A stretch of 64,000 bases of DNA from Cupriavidus basilensis OR16 (GTDB lineage Bacteria; Pseudomonadota; Gammaproteobacteria; Burkholderiales; Burkholderiaceae). Below the pieces are notes generated by a model. It did no database searches. It was not told the DNA's origin and saw only the letters and a list, made by a program, of their open reading frames with translations. This document shows, one piece after another, positions 8,849-17,392 of the stretch; positions within the stretch are counted from its first letter, which is position 1; every line of letters begins with the position of its first letter. The DNA lies in NCBI RefSeq assembly GCF_000243095.1, contig NZ_AHJE01000098.1, positions 1 through 64,000 of the forward strand, given 5' to 3'. A program made the translations under genes and the position numbers.

Positions 8849-8877
8849 TTGACGTGTATACACATAACACTTAAAGT
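8849..8877 (+). promoter_or_regulatory. Promoter with GTGTATACAC operator before the FAH gene
   Basis: -35 TTGACG (8849-8854) and -10 TAAAGT (8872-8877) with 17-bp spacing. The palindrome GTGTATACAC occupies 8854-8863 in the spacer. This is the third copy of the element and sits between the divergent dehydrogenase and FAH-family genes, where it could control both directions. Confidence 0.68.
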
Positions 8878-8955
8878 ATTCTCATAGACGAAAATGCATG
8901 GCAATGGAAAGCCAGTGCTTTCCGTCACCCTGACCACAAATGACAAGGAGACAAG

Positions 8956-9894
8956 GTGAACTGGCACAGCCTCGCAACCTATGAACTCGCCGGTACCAAG
9001 CGTGCCGGCCTGGTAGTCGCAGATACGCTGTATGACCTGGCCGCGCTCGGCCGCGCTGGCGAGATCGATCCCGCCAGCCTGCCCGGCGACATGAACCAGG
9101 TGTTTGCGCAATGGGCGCAACACGCGCCGTTGCTGGCCGACATGGCCGCCCGCGCGGCAGCACTGGCAGCCAGCGGCAAGCTCGCCGCGGTGGATGCGGC
9201 CGCCACCTACGCGGTGCCCTACCAGCCAGCCCGCATCTTTGGCGTGGCGTCGAACTTCTACGACCACGCCGACGAGATGGGCACCAAGCTGGCGGCGCGC
9301 AGCGAAAGTCAGCCTTATGCCTTCATGAAGGCGGAAACCAGCGTGATCCCCACCGGCGCCACCGTGCTGATGCCGCCGGAAACCGCCAAGCTCGACTGGG
9401 AAGTGGAGCTTGGCGTGATCATCGGCCAGCGCTGCCGCCACGTTTCGGTGGAAGACGCGCGATCGGTCATCGCCGGCTATACCGTCTTCAACGACATCAG
9501 CGCGCGCGACCTCAACCGGCGCACCGACTACCCCTTCACCCACGACTGGTTCCGCGGCAAGAGCTTCGATACCTTCGGCCCCATGGGCCCGTGGGTGGTG
9601 CCGGCGGGCTGCATCGCCGACCCGCAGAACCTGCGTATGTCGCTGACCGTGAACGGCGAAACCATGCAGGACGGCAATACCTCGCAGATGATCTTCTCGG
9701 TGGCCGAGCAGATCGCCTACCTGTCGCGCATCCTGACGCTGCAGCCGGGTGACCTGATCGCCACCGGCACACCGGATGGCGTCGGCATGGGACGCGGCGT
9801 GTTCCTCAAGCCCGGCGACAACATGGTGGCCTGGGTCGAAGGCATTGGCTCGATCGAGAACGCAGTGGCGCTAGAGGCGCCGGCCGCGCGTTGA
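8956..9894 (+). CDS. Fumarylacetoacetate hydrolase-family protein
   Basis: A 312-residue FAH-superfamily enzyme, the class containing 2-hydroxyhepta-2,4-diene-1,7-dioate isomerases, oxaloacetate decarboxylases and acylpyruvate hydrolases. The catalytic C-terminal domain (about residues 75-310) shows the metal-binding acidic residues in WEVELGVIIG and VFNDISARDLNRR, then GKSFDTFGPMGPWVV and the closing GDLIATGTPDGVG. The start is GTG at 8956 with AAGGAGAC upstream. It begins a co-directional run continuing to the Bug receptor at 14642. The exact substrate is unresolved. Confidence 0.85.
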   Translation: MNWHSLATYELAGTKRAGLVVADTLYDLAALGRAGEIDPASLPGDMNQVFAQWAQHAPLLADMAARAAALAASGKLAAVDAAATYAVPYQPARIFGVASNFYDHADEMGTKLAARSESQPYAFMKAETSVIPTGATVLMPPETAKLDWEVELGVIIGQRCRHVSVEDARSVIAGYTVFNDISARDLNRRTDYPFTHDWFRGKSFDTFGPMGPWVVPAGCIADPQNLRMSLTVNGETMQDGNTSQMIFSVAEQIAYLSRILTLQPGDLIATGTPDGVGMGRGVFLKPGDNMVAWVEGIGSIENAVALEAPAAR

Positions 9895-9976
9895 ACACCA
9901 CCGCCGTGGCAAAGCGCGGGCGGCGCAGGCACACTGCGCCCACACGCATCGCCACGGCGACCTGGAGGAGACTGGC

Positions 9977-10570
9977 ATGAACCCGATACGTACCCGCAAG
10001 CTGGGCCACCTGGTGCTGATGGTGCGCGACCTTGAGCAATCCACCCGCTTCTATACGGAAGTGATGGGCCTCAAGGTCTCGGACCGCATCGCCGACCAGA
10101 TGGTGTTCCTGCGCGCCGGCGAGGACCACCACGACCTGGCGCTCTCGCGCCTGCCCGAGGACAGCGCCGAGCGCGATGACCTGCCGCGCTACACGCGCCC
10201 AGGCCTCGAACATTTCTCCTACTACGTGGAGTCTCTCGATGAGATGAAGCGCGCGGTGGACGTGGCGCGCAGCCACGGCGTGATGATCGAGCGCGGCATT
10301 GGCCAGCACGGACCGGGCGGCAACTGGTTCCTGGTGTTCAAGGACCCGGACGGCAACAACGTCGAGATCTACACCGACATGGAGCGCATCGCCACCGACG
10401 CCGAGCACGAACCGCAAACCTGGGCACGCAACCTCGAATCCTTCGACCGCCATCGCCTGGAGCACTTCGTGGTAGCCCCACCCGCCGCCATGCTCGCCGC
10501 CAAGAATGGCAAGCGGCCGGCCAAGGACGAAGACAAGGCCGCGGACCCGCAAGCCGGAGACGCGGCATGA
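9977..10570 (+). CDS. VOC-family extradiol dioxygenase-like protein
   Basis: A 197-residue VOC protein resembling type I extradiol (catechol 2,3-) dioxygenases. KLGHLVLMVRDLEQSTRFYTEVMGL opens the first module. A second His in LEHFSYYVESLDE and a Glu in NNVEIYTDM would complete a 2-His-1-carboxylate iron site. The last ~40 residues are a charged Ala/Lys/Asp tail. ATG at 9977 follows GGAGGAG. The stop overlaps the next start by ATGA, showing translational coupling to the hydrolase. Ring cleavage is a reasonable but unproven role. Confidence 0.78.
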   Translation: MNPIRTRKLGHLVLMVRDLEQSTRFYTEVMGLKVSDRIADQMVFLRAGEDHHDLALSRLPEDSAERDDLPRYTRPGLEHFSYYVESLDEMKRAVDVARSHGVMIERGIGQHGPGGNWFLVFKDPDGNNVEIYTDMERIATDAEHEPQTWARNLESFDRHRLEHFVVAPPAAMLAAKNGKRPAKDEDKAADPQAGDAA

Positions 10571-11535
10571 GCCCGGGTGCCAGCCCGCTGTGCCCGCCGG
10601 GCGACGACGCGCTGCCAGGCCTCTCGCCCGCGCAGCGCGATGCCATGCGCGCGCTGGGGCGTGACTGGGCGCGGGATATCCAGGGCAACCGCAAGCAGGT
10701 TTGCGAGATCTATGACGCCGTCCACGCGGCGCTGCCCGCCGACGGCGTGCGCCGCGTGCAGAGCCGGCCCTACGGCGACGATCCACGCCAGCTGCTGGAC
10801 CTCTACCTGCCCGCGGATGCCACGCCGGCCAGCGCGCTGCCCGTGGTGGTGTTCGTGCACGGTGGCGCGTTCCTGCGTGGCGACAAGGACGCCAGCCCCT
10901 ACATCTACGCCAACGTTGCGCGCCTGTTCGCGCGGCTAGGCTATGTGGGCGTGAACCTGGAATACCGGCTCGCGCCGCAGGCGCCCTATCCGGCCGGCGC
11001 GCAGGATGTGGTAGCGGCGCTGGCATGGCTGCGCGCATCGGTGGGCGCCTATGGTGGCGACGCGCGGCGCATCGTGCTCATCGGCCACTCCGCCGGCGGC
11101 AGCCACGTGGCCAGCGCGCTGAGCGACCCGCTATTTGATGGCGAGGCCGCGGGCGTGGCTGGCGCGGTGTTGATCAGTGCGCGCCTGCAGGCCGACACGT
11201 TGCCGGACAACCCCAACGCTGCCGGCGTTGTCGCCTACTACGGCGCGGACAGTGCCCAGCAGCAACAACGGGCACCGATGGCCTTTGCGCGGCGCCTGGC
11301 GGTGCCGCTGATGGTGGTGTTCGCCGAGCATGAAAACCCCTGCCTCGACCTCTACGCCCTGCAGTACGCCGCGCGTGTCGCCGAAGTGCGGCGGCGCGCG
11401 CCGCGCGTGGTCCAGGTGCCGCACCACAACCATACCTCCGTGGTGACGCATCTCGGCAGCGCGGATACCGCGCTGGCCGATGGGCTGAGCGACTTCATCG
11501 AATCCGTCGTCATGCACCGCGCCACCTCGAAGTAA
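10567..11535 (+). CDS. Alpha/beta hydrolase (HSL/kynurenine formamidase-like)
   Basis: A 322-residue serine hydrolase with the oxyanion motif HGGAF (about residue 97), nucleophile elbow GHSAGG (about 178-183), a likely acidic residue in the FAEHENPCLDLY segment and a catalytic His in HHNHTS near the C-terminus. The layout matches the hormone-sensitive-lipase/BD-FAE group, which includes arylformamidases and carboxylesterases. It overlaps the upstream VOC gene by 4 bp. In context it may hydrolyse an amide or ester released by ring opening. A heptamer repeat follows its stop. Confidence 0.82.
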   Translation: MSPGASPLCPPGDDALPGLSPAQRDAMRALGRDWARDIQGNRKQVCEIYDAVHAALPADGVRRVQSRPYGDDPRQLLDLYLPADATPASALPVVVFVHGGAFLRGDKDASPYIYANVARLFARLGYVGVNLEYRLAPQAPYPAGAQDVVAALAWLRASVGAYGGDARRIVLIGHSAGGSHVASALSDPLFDGEAAGVAGAVLISARLQADTLPDNPNAAGVVAYYGADSAQQQQRAPMAFARRLAVPLMVVFAEHENPCLDLYALQYAARVAEVRRRAPRVVQVPHHNHTSVVTHLGSADTALADGLSDFIESVVMHRATSK

Positions 11536-11540
11536 CGAAT

Positions 11541-11575
11541 AACAAGAAACAAGAAACAAGAAACAAGAAACAAGA
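11541..11575 (+). repeat. Heptamer tandem repeat, five copies of AACAAGA
   Basis: Five perfect head-to-tail copies of a 7-bp unit sit directly after the hydrolase stop and before the ribosome site of the DHDPS-family gene. A near-identical AACAAGT array occurs at 22436. A 7-bp unit in an intergenic spacer can expand or contract and change gene spacing. Confidence 0.9.
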
Positions 11576-11589
11576 CAGGAGACTTCCCA

Positions 11590-12504
11590 ATGGCAACAGA
11601 CAAACTACGCGGCGTATTCGCGCCCGTGGTCACGCCTTTCAATGACGATTTCTCGATCAACCTGCCGGCCTTCGTCGCGCACTGCCAGCGCCTGGTGGCC
11701 GACGGCGCCGGCGTGGCGATTTCCGGCACCAATAGCGAAGCCTGCTCGGAAACCTTCGAGGAGCGCATGGCGCTGGTCGACGCCGTGATCGATGCCGGCA
11801 TCCCGGGCGAGCGCGTGCTGGTCGGCACGGGCTGCTGTGCCATTGGCGACGCCGTGGCGTTGACCCGCCATGCCATCGACCGCGGCTGCGCGGGCGTGCT
11901 GGTGCTGCCGCCGTTCTTCTTCAAGAACGTGCAAGAGGATGGCGTGTTCGCCTACTACCGCGAACTGATCCAGCGCGTGGACGATCCCGCGCTGCGCGTC
12001 GTGCTGTATCACATCCCCGCCATGTCTGGCGTGCCCATCACCTTGCCATTGATCGAACGGCTGGTGGCGGCCTTCCCCGCGAATATCGCCGGCGTGAAGG
12101 ACAGCAGCGGCGACTGGGGCAACGTGGTGGCGATGCTGGAACGTTTTCCCATGCTGTCGATCTTCCCCGCCTCGGAGATCCTGATGCTGCGCAGCCTGGC
12201 GCTGGGCGCCGCCGGCTGCATCTCCGCCACCAACAACATCAACGCACGCGATATCGCGCTGGCCTACGGCTCGGTGACCGAGGCCGCTCGCCTGAACGAC
12301 AGCATCACGGCGGTGCGCAAGACCGCCGAGCGCTTCCCGATGGTGGCTGCGGTCAAGGGCACCTTGACGCTGCTCACGGGCGATGCGGGCTGGCGCCGCG
12401 TGCGCCCGCCGCTGGTGCCGCTTGCGGCCGATGCCGCCGCGCAGCTATCGCAATCCATGGCCACCGCCATGCCGGCACTGCGCGGCATGGCGCAGCCGGC
12501 ATGA
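11590..12504 (+). CDS. Dihydrodipicolinate synthase/N-acetylneuraminate lyase family protein
   Basis: A 304-residue class I aldolase-fold protein. The Schiff-base Lys is in NIAGVKDSSGDW (about residue 164), the proton-relay Tyr in VLYHIPAMSG (about 138), and the N-terminal ligand region in GTNSEACSETFEER replaces the usual GTTGE. The family forms or cleaves C-C bonds next to a pyruvyl carbonyl (lyases, aldolases, dehydratases). Genomic position in a catabolic operon argues against lysine-biosynthetic DapA. ATG at 11590 has AGGAGA upstream; its stop overlaps the RidA start. Confidence 0.85.
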   Translation: MATDKLRGVFAPVVTPFNDDFSINLPAFVAHCQRLVADGAGVAISGTNSEACSETFEERMALVDAVIDAGIPGERVLVGTGCCAIGDAVALTRHAIDRGCAGVLVLPPFFFKNVQEDGVFAYYRELIQRVDDPALRVVLYHIPAMSGVPITLPLIERLVAAFPANIAGVKDSSGDWGNVVAMLERFPMLSIFPASEILMLRSLALGAAGCISATNNINARDIALAYGSVTEAARLNDSITAVRKTAERFPMVAAVKGTLTLLTGDAGWRRVRPPLVPLAADAAAQLSQSMATAMPALRGMAQPA

Positions 12505-12914
12505 ACGCGCCGGCGCGCCAGGACCCGCCACCGCTGGCGCGCTACACGGCCAGCCGCCGCGCCGGGCGGCACGTGCATGTCAGCGGCATGAGCGCACGCA
12601 CGGCCGATGGCTGCGCCGGCGTCAGCATGCGCGCCGACGGCACGCGCGTGTATGACGTTGCCGCGCAGACCGACTACGTGCTGGACAAGATCGGGCGCGC
12701 GCTCGCCAGCGAGGGCATGGGCCTGGCGGATTGCGTGGCCATGACCTGCTACCTCATCGACATGGCCGACTACGACACCTTCAACGCCGCCTACGCGCGC
12801 CACTTCCCCACGGCCGTGCCCACGCGCACATGCCTGGCGGTGGCCGCCTTGCCCCATCCGGACATGCGCGTGGAGATCACCGCCACCGCATGGCGCGACG
12901 AGGAGATCGCATGA
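12501..12914 (+). CDS. RidA/YjgF-YER057c-family protein
   Basis: A 137-residue RidA-fold enamine/imine deaminase-type protein. The conserved ligand Arg is in VPTRTCLAVAALP, and the C-terminus ends in the usual VEITATAW strand. Family members hydrolyse reactive enamines or act as 2-aminomuconate or 3-aminoacrylate deaminases. It is translationally coupled at both ends (ATGA overlaps at 12501 and 12911) between an aldolase-family gene and a RutE-like nitroreductase. That context resembles RutC next to RutE and suggests an aminoacrylate-type intermediate (inference). Confidence 0.85.
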   Translation: MNAPARQDPPPLARYTASRRAGRHVHVSGMSARTADGCAGVSMRADGTRVYDVAAQTDYVLDKIGRALASEGMGLADCVAMTCYLIDMADYDTFNAAYARHFPTAVPTRTCLAVAALPHPDMRVEITATAWRDEEIA

Positions 12915-13495
12915 TCGACACCGCCACGCTCGACACGCTATTCATGGCGGCCCGCAGCCACAACGGCTGGCTGGCCGGCGACATCGACGACGCCACGCTG
13001 GAGCGCCTGTACGAACTCGTGCGGCAAGGCCCGACCAGCGCCAACTGCTGTCCCATGCGGCTGGTGTTCGTACGCTCGCCCGAGGCCAAGGCCAGGCTCT
13101 TGCCCACGCTGGCGCCCGCCAACGTGGACAAGGTCAGGCAGGCGCCGGTAACCGCTATCGTGGCCTACGACACGCAGTTCCATGCGCTGGCCGAGACCCT
13201 GTTCCCGCACCGCCCGGCGATGTACGAGATGTTCGCCGCCAACGCCGCGTTGTCGCAGGAAACCGCAACGCGCAACAGCGCCATGCAGGGCGGCTATCTG
13301 ATCCTTGCCGCCCGCGCGCTGGGGCTGGACTGCGGGCCGCTCTCGGGCTTCGACGCCGGGGCCGTCAACCAGGCCTTCTTTGCCGACGGCCGCTGGCGCG
13401 TGAATTTCCTTTGCAATCTCGGCCGCGGTGACCCGGCGCGCCTGTTCCCTCGGCTGCCCCGGCTCGCATTTGGGCAAGCCTGCCGCATCGAGTAG
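12911..13495 (+). CDS. Nitroreductase-family protein, RutE-like (malonic semialdehyde reductase type)
   Basis: A 194-residue FMN-dependent nitroreductase-fold protein. The segments ARSHNGW, GPTSANCCPMRLVFV, MQGGYLILAARALGLDCGPLSGFD and the VNFLCNLGRGDP strand are characteristic of the RutE/HadB group, which reduces malonic semialdehyde to 3-hydroxypropionate. ATG at 12911 overlaps the RidA stop. Symbol withheld because no RutA/RutB partner is seen; another aldehyde or nitro substrate is possible. Confidence 0.83.
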   Translation: MIDTATLDTLFMAARSHNGWLAGDIDDATLERLYELVRQGPTSANCCPMRLVFVRSPEAKARLLPTLAPANVDKVRQAPVTAIVAYDTQFHALAETLFPHRPAMYEMFAANAALSQETATRNSAMQGGYLILAARALGLDCGPLSGFDAGAVNQAFFADGRWRVNFLCNLGRGDPARLFPRLPRLAFGQACRIE

Positions 13496-13568
13496 ATTTC
13501 CGAAAAAAAATCCGCGCCGCGCTTCCCCCTCACGCGAAGAACGCCGGCAACAACCACGGAGGAGACAC

Positions 13569-14642
13569 ATGATGAAGACACACAGCGTCCACTGCACATG
13601 GACGCAACGGGCAGCAGGTGCGCCGCCAACCCAAACCGCCCGCACGGCAAGGAAGGTCGGCATCGCAGGCAAACTTGGCGGCCGCCTTGCCGCAGGCCTG
13701 GCGCTGGCCTTCGCGGCTGCCCTGCCCGCGCTGGTCCACGCGCAGGAGCCCTGGCCCGTGCGTCCGGTCACCATCGTGGTGCCATTCGCCCCCGGCGGCA
13801 ATACCGACATGATTGCCCGCTTGCTGGCGGAACGCCTGGGCAAGAGCTTTGGCAAGCCGTTCGTGGTAGACAACCGCGGTGGCGCGGGCGGCCTGATCGC
13901 AGCGGAGTATGTCGCGCGCGCACCGGCCGACGGCTATGTGCTGTTCATGTCGACGATGACGCAGATCGTCACCGCTCCCATGACCAACAAGATCCGCTAC
14001 GACCCGGTGCGAGACTTCGTGCCCATCATCAATGTTGGCGGCAACCCCTTCATCCTTGCCGCCAGCACCCGGCACAACTTCAAGACGGTGGCGGACCTGG
14101 TGCGCTATGGCAAGGAGAACCCCGGCAAGCTGAACGTGGGCCACGCCGGCAACGGCGGCCTGACCCAGCTCTCAGCGCTGCTGTTCCTGAGCCGCGCCGG
14201 CGTGCAGGCCACCATGGTGCCATACCGCGGCGGCGCGCCCGCGCTGGCCGATGTGCTGGCCGGCCAGATCGACCTGTACAGCGCCAGCGTGTCCGAGGTG
14301 ATGCCGTACGCGGGCACCGGCAAGCTCAGCCTGCTCGCGGTGTCCAGCGACAAGCGCCTGCCGCAGCTGCCGTCGCTGCCCACCATCGCCGAGAGCTATC
14401 CCGGCCACCAGGTGGATACGTGGAACGGCCTGGTCGGCCCTGCGAAGATGCCGCCTGAGATCGTCGACAAGATCGGCGCCGAGGCGAAGAAGATCATCGC
14501 CGAGCCGGAATTCCGCGCACATCTGGAGAAGGCCGGCATCATCCCGCTGGGTGAGACGCACGAGCCGTTCGCGCAGCGCATCAAGCAGGACCAGAAGAAG
14601 TGGAAACCGGTGATCGAAGCGGCCGGCATCCAGCCGGAGTAG
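13569..14642 (+). CDS. Bug-family periplasmic solute receptor (TctC-like)
   Basis: A 357-residue tripartite-tricarboxylate-type extracytoplasmic receptor. A long n-region and hydrophobic core end near ALVHAQE (about residue 58), followed by the hallmark PWPVRPVTIVVPFAPGGNTD loop and VDNRGGAGG. Bug proteins bind carboxylated ligands in the periplasm; Burkholderiales have many orphan copies. No TctA/TctB membrane genes are adjacent. Two ATG codons in tandem (13569, 13572) follow GGAGGAGAC. It closes the catabolic run that starts at 8956 and probably captures the island's substrate. Confidence 0.9.
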   Translation: MMKTHSVHCTWTQRAAGAPPTQTARTARKVGIAGKLGGRLAAGLALAFAAALPALVHAQEPWPVRPVTIVVPFAPGGNTDMIARLLAERLGKSFGKPFVVDNRGGAGGLIAAEYVARAPADGYVLFMSTMTQIVTAPMTNKIRYDPVRDFVPIINVGGNPFILAASTRHNFKTVADLVRYGKENPGKLNVGHAGNGGLTQLSALLFLSRAGVQATMVPYRGGAPALADVLAGQIDLYSASVSEVMPYAGTGKLSLLAVSSDKRLPQLPSLPTIAESYPGHQVDTWNGLVGPAKMPPEIVDKIGAEAKKIIAEPEFRAHLEKAGIIPLGETHEPFAQRIKQDQKKWKPVIEAAGIQPE

Positions 14643-14764
14643 GCGACGGCAGGCACACCGGCGCGGCCACGCAAAACGCGCCGGCGGTAAACCTCAATAT
14701 GGCGGCACCGGTGCCCACTCTATAATCGGCGCATGGTCTTCCGCCCCACCAGGCGGTCAAAGCA

Positions 14765-15742
14765 ATGTGCCTCATGTCCAGCCGTCCCACCGTTACCTTG
14801 AGCGACGTGATGCTGCGCCGCCTCAAGCTCAAGCCCCTGTTGATCTTCGATCGCGTGCTGCAGTCGGGCTCGATCGTGCGTGCGGCGCGTGAGCTGAGCC
14901 TGACCCAGCCCGCCGTCACCAAGGCGATCCAGGAACTGGAAGAAGACCTCGAAGTCCCCTTGTTCGAGCGCACCAACCGCGGCGTGGTGGCCACCAGCTA
15001 CGGCCTGCTGCTAGGCGAGCGCGTGAAGTCGGTGATTGCCGAGCTGCGCTACCTCACCGACGAGCTCAACAGCTTCCGCTCGGGCGACACCGGCAACGTC
15101 ATCGTCGGCACGCTCATCTCCGCCTCGGCCCGGCTGCTGCCGCGCACCATCGCGCTGATGAAGACGCGGCGCCCCGGCATCCTGGTGACCGTGCGCGAAG
15201 CCCCCACCGACCGCCTCTTCCCCGCCCTGGCCACCGGCGAGCTCGATCTCGTCATCGGCCGCCTGCCGGAGAGCGACCTGCCGCTCGCCCGCATGTTCGC
15301 GCTCACGCATACCGCGCTGTACGACACCGCCATGTGCGTGGTGGTGGCCCGCGACAACCCGTTGGCGGCGGGTGCGGGCCTGCGCCTTGCCGAGCTGACC
15401 GCGCACCCGTGGATCCTGCCGCTGAACGAATCGCCCGCGCGCCTGGTCGCCGAGCGCATGTTCCTCGACGCCGGCCTGCAGGTGCCGGCCAACCTGGTGG
15501 AGTCGCTCTCGCTGCTGACCAATATCGGGCTGATGCAGGACCTTGGCGCCATCGGCCTGATGGCGCGCGACGTGGCCGATCATTTCGCGCGCCTCGGGCT
15601 GCTGGCCATCCTCGACCTGGGCGATATCGGCCGCTTTGGCACCATCGGGTATTCGGTGCGCGCGGACCGCGCGCCGGCCCCCGCTGCCGCGCATTTCATC
15701 GCCTGCCTGCGCGAAGCCGCCGCGTTGCCGCCAGAACCCTGA
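14765..15742 (+). CDS. nbaR: LysR-family regulator of the 3-hydroxyanthranilate cluster
   Basis: A 325-residue LTTR. The helix-turn-helix is at about residues 18-80 (LLIFDRVLQSGSIVRAARELSLTQPAVTKAIQELE) and the C-terminal periplasmic-binding-protein-like effector domain at about 95-310. Its sequence type (GTLISASARLLPRTIALM) is that of the PcaQ/GbpR branch. The likely -10 TATAAT lies at 14721-14726. The start may be 14765 or the second ATG at 14774. It lies just upstream of, and co-directional with, nbaE. By analogy with characterised nba clusters it should activate the pathway with a pathway intermediate as inducer; the symbol is by context. Confidence 0.75.
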   Translation: MCLMSSRPTVTLSDVMLRRLKLKPLLIFDRVLQSGSIVRAARELSLTQPAVTKAIQELEEDLEVPLFERTNRGVVATSYGLLLGERVKSVIAELRYLTDELNSFRSGDTGNVIVGTLISASARLLPRTIALMKTRRPGILVTVREAPTDRLFPALATGELDLVIGRLPESDLPLARMFALTHTALYDTAMCVVVARDNPLAAGAGLRLAELTAHPWILPLNESPARLVAERMFLDAGLQVPANLVESLSLLTNIGLMQDLGAIGLMARDVADHFARLGLLAILDLGDIGRFGTIGYSVRADRAPAPAAAHFIACLREAAALPPEP

Positions 15743-15818
15743 GGCTCGCCTGATGCCGCCCTGGCGCCATCCCGAGGCGGGCCACCCTGGCCGCCTCCAG
15801 ACATGCCATTTTGGAATA

Positions 15819-15868
15819 CCAGGGGCCTTCTTCTTCATTATGCAAGGCCTGGGGACGCTCCATATACT
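15819..15868 (+). promoter_or_regulatory. Candidate LysR-type activator site and promoter before nbaE
   Basis: An interrupted inverted repeat, CCAGGGGCCTT (15819-15829) and AAGGCCTGG (15844-15852), precedes a good -10 TATACT (15863-15868) with no good -35. A weak -35 plus an upstream dyad is typical of an LTTR-activated promoter. It sits in the 177-bp gap between the regulator and nbaE. Confidence 0.5.
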
Positions 15869-15919
15869 GGTCCTCGCTGCGCACCCTTCCCCCACCCCGC
15901 GCAGCACGGAGACCAACCC

Positions 15920-17389
15920 GTGCCCAAGCAAAACATTCCACTGATCCGGCACTATATCGACGGCGAGTTCGTCGCCAGCGCCGGCACCTTTCCCGACACC
16001 TGCCCGGTCGACGGCCACCTTGTCGCCAACGTGTGCGAAGCCGACGCGGCGCTCGTGGACCGTGCCGTGCAAGCCGCGCGGCGCGCGCTGCGAGGCCCCT
16101 GGGGACAACTCGACGTACAACAGCGCGCCGCGCTGCTGCACCGCATCGCCGACGGCATCGAAGCCCGCTTCGACGCGTTCGTGGCCGCCGAGGTGGAAGA
16201 CACCGGCCGCCCCGAGCACCAGGCCCGCACGCTGGACGTGGCGCGCGCCGTCACCAACTTCCGCACCTTCGCCGACCTTGCCAAGACCGCCGGCAACGAA
16301 CTGTACGAGACGCCCACGGCGGATGGCGCCGGCGCGCTCAACTACACGGTGCGCAAGCCCGTGGGCGTGGTCGGCATCATCTCGCCGTGGAACCTGCCGC
16401 TGCTGCTGCTGACCTGGAAGGTGGCGCCCGCGCTCGCGTGCGGCAACACCGTGGTGGCCAAGCCATCGGAGGAGACCCCGGCCTCGGCCGCGCTGCTGGC
16501 CGAGGTCATCCACGAGGCGGGCGTGCCGCACGGCGTGTTCAACCTGCTGCACGGCTTCGGCGGCGGCTCCGCAGGGGAATTCCTCACCCGCCACGATGGC
16601 ATCGACGCCATCACGTTCACGGGCGAGTCCAAGACCGGCAGCACCATCATGCGTGCGGTGGCCGACGGCGTGAAGGAAATCTCCTTCGAGCTCGGCGGCA
16701 AGAACGCCGCAGTTGTGTTCGCCGATGCCGATTTCGACGCCGCGGTGGCGGGCGTGCTGCGCTCTTCCTTTACCAACGCCGGCCAGGTTTGCCTGTGCTC
16801 CGAGCGCGTGTTTGTCGAGCGGCCCATCTTCGATGCCTTCGTGGCGGCGCTCAAGGCCCGCACGCAAGCACTCAAGGTCGGCTATCCCGGCGACGAGGGC
16901 GTCGACATGGGCCCGCTGATCTCGCGCGGCCACCGGGAGAAGGTGGAATCGTATTTCCGCCTCGCGGTGGAGGAAGGCGCCACCGTGGTCTGCGGCGGCA
17001 AGGTGCCGGTGTTTGGCGATGCGCGCGACGACGGCGCGTACGTGATGCCCACCATCTGGACCGGCCTGCCGGACAGCGCGCGCTGCGTCACCGAGGAGAT
17101 CTTCGGCCCAGTCTGCCATATCGCGCCATTCGACAGCGAGGAGGACGTCGTCGCCCGCGTCAACGACAGCGCCTACGGCCTGGCCTGCGCGCTGTGGACC
17201 ACCAACCTGACACGCGCCCACCGCGTAGCGCGCCAGGTGCGGGTGGGGCTGACCTGGGTCAACACCTGGTACCTGCGCGACCTGCGCACACCCTTCGGCG
17301 GCGTCGGCCTCTCGGGCCTGGGCCGCGAAGGCGGCCGCCACTCGCTCGACTTCTACTCGGAAGTGGCGAACATCTGCATCAAGCTCTGA
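15920..17389 (+). CDS. nbaE: 2-Aminomuconic / 2-hydroxymuconic semialdehyde dehydrogenase
   Basis: A 489-residue NAD-dependent aldehyde dehydrogenase. It has PWNLPLLLLTWKVAPALACGNTVVAKPSE (cofactor fold), FTGESKTG, catalytic Glu in FELGGKNA, catalytic Cys in GQVCLCSERV, and a C-terminal FGGVGLSGLGREGG. The VNTWYLRDLRTPFGG segment is typical of the XylG/DmpC/AmnC branch, which oxidises muconic semialdehydes. Flanking 3-hydroxyanthranilate genes make 2-aminomuconic semialdehyde the likely substrate. The start is GTG at 15920 with GGAGA upstream; 39 open codons further upstream lack a ribosome site. First gene of the operon. Confidence 0.88.
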   Translation: MPKQNIPLIRHYIDGEFVASAGTFPDTCPVDGHLVANVCEADAALVDRAVQAARRALRGPWGQLDVQQRAALLHRIADGIEARFDAFVAAEVEDTGRPEHQARTLDVARAVTNFRTFADLAKTAGNELYETPTADGAGALNYTVRKPVGVVGIISPWNLPLLLLTWKVAPALACGNTVVAKPSEETPASAALLAEVIHEAGVPHGVFNLLHGFGGGSAGEFLTRHDGIDAITFTGESKTGSTIMRAVADGVKEISFELGGKNAAVVFADADFDAAVAGVLRSSFTNAGQVCLCSERVFVERPIFDAFVAALKARTQALKVGYPGDEGVDMGPLISRGHREKVESYFRLAVEEGATVVCGGKVPVFGDARDDGAYVMPTIWTGLPDSARCVTEEIFGPVCHIAPFDSEEDVVARVNDSAYGLACALWTTNLTRAHRVARQVRVGLTWVNTWYLRDLRTPFGGVGLSGLGREGGRHSLDFYSEVANICIKL

Positions 17390-17392
17390 GCC

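Noticed and set aside
11541..11575. Repeat array as possible CRISPR
   Set aside because: The unit is 7 bp with no spacers, and no cas gene is present; it is a simple tandem repeat.
12501..12914. Naming the RidA and nitroreductase genes rutC and rutE
   Set aside because: No RutA/RutB/RutF nearby and substrate unknown; family names are kept instead.
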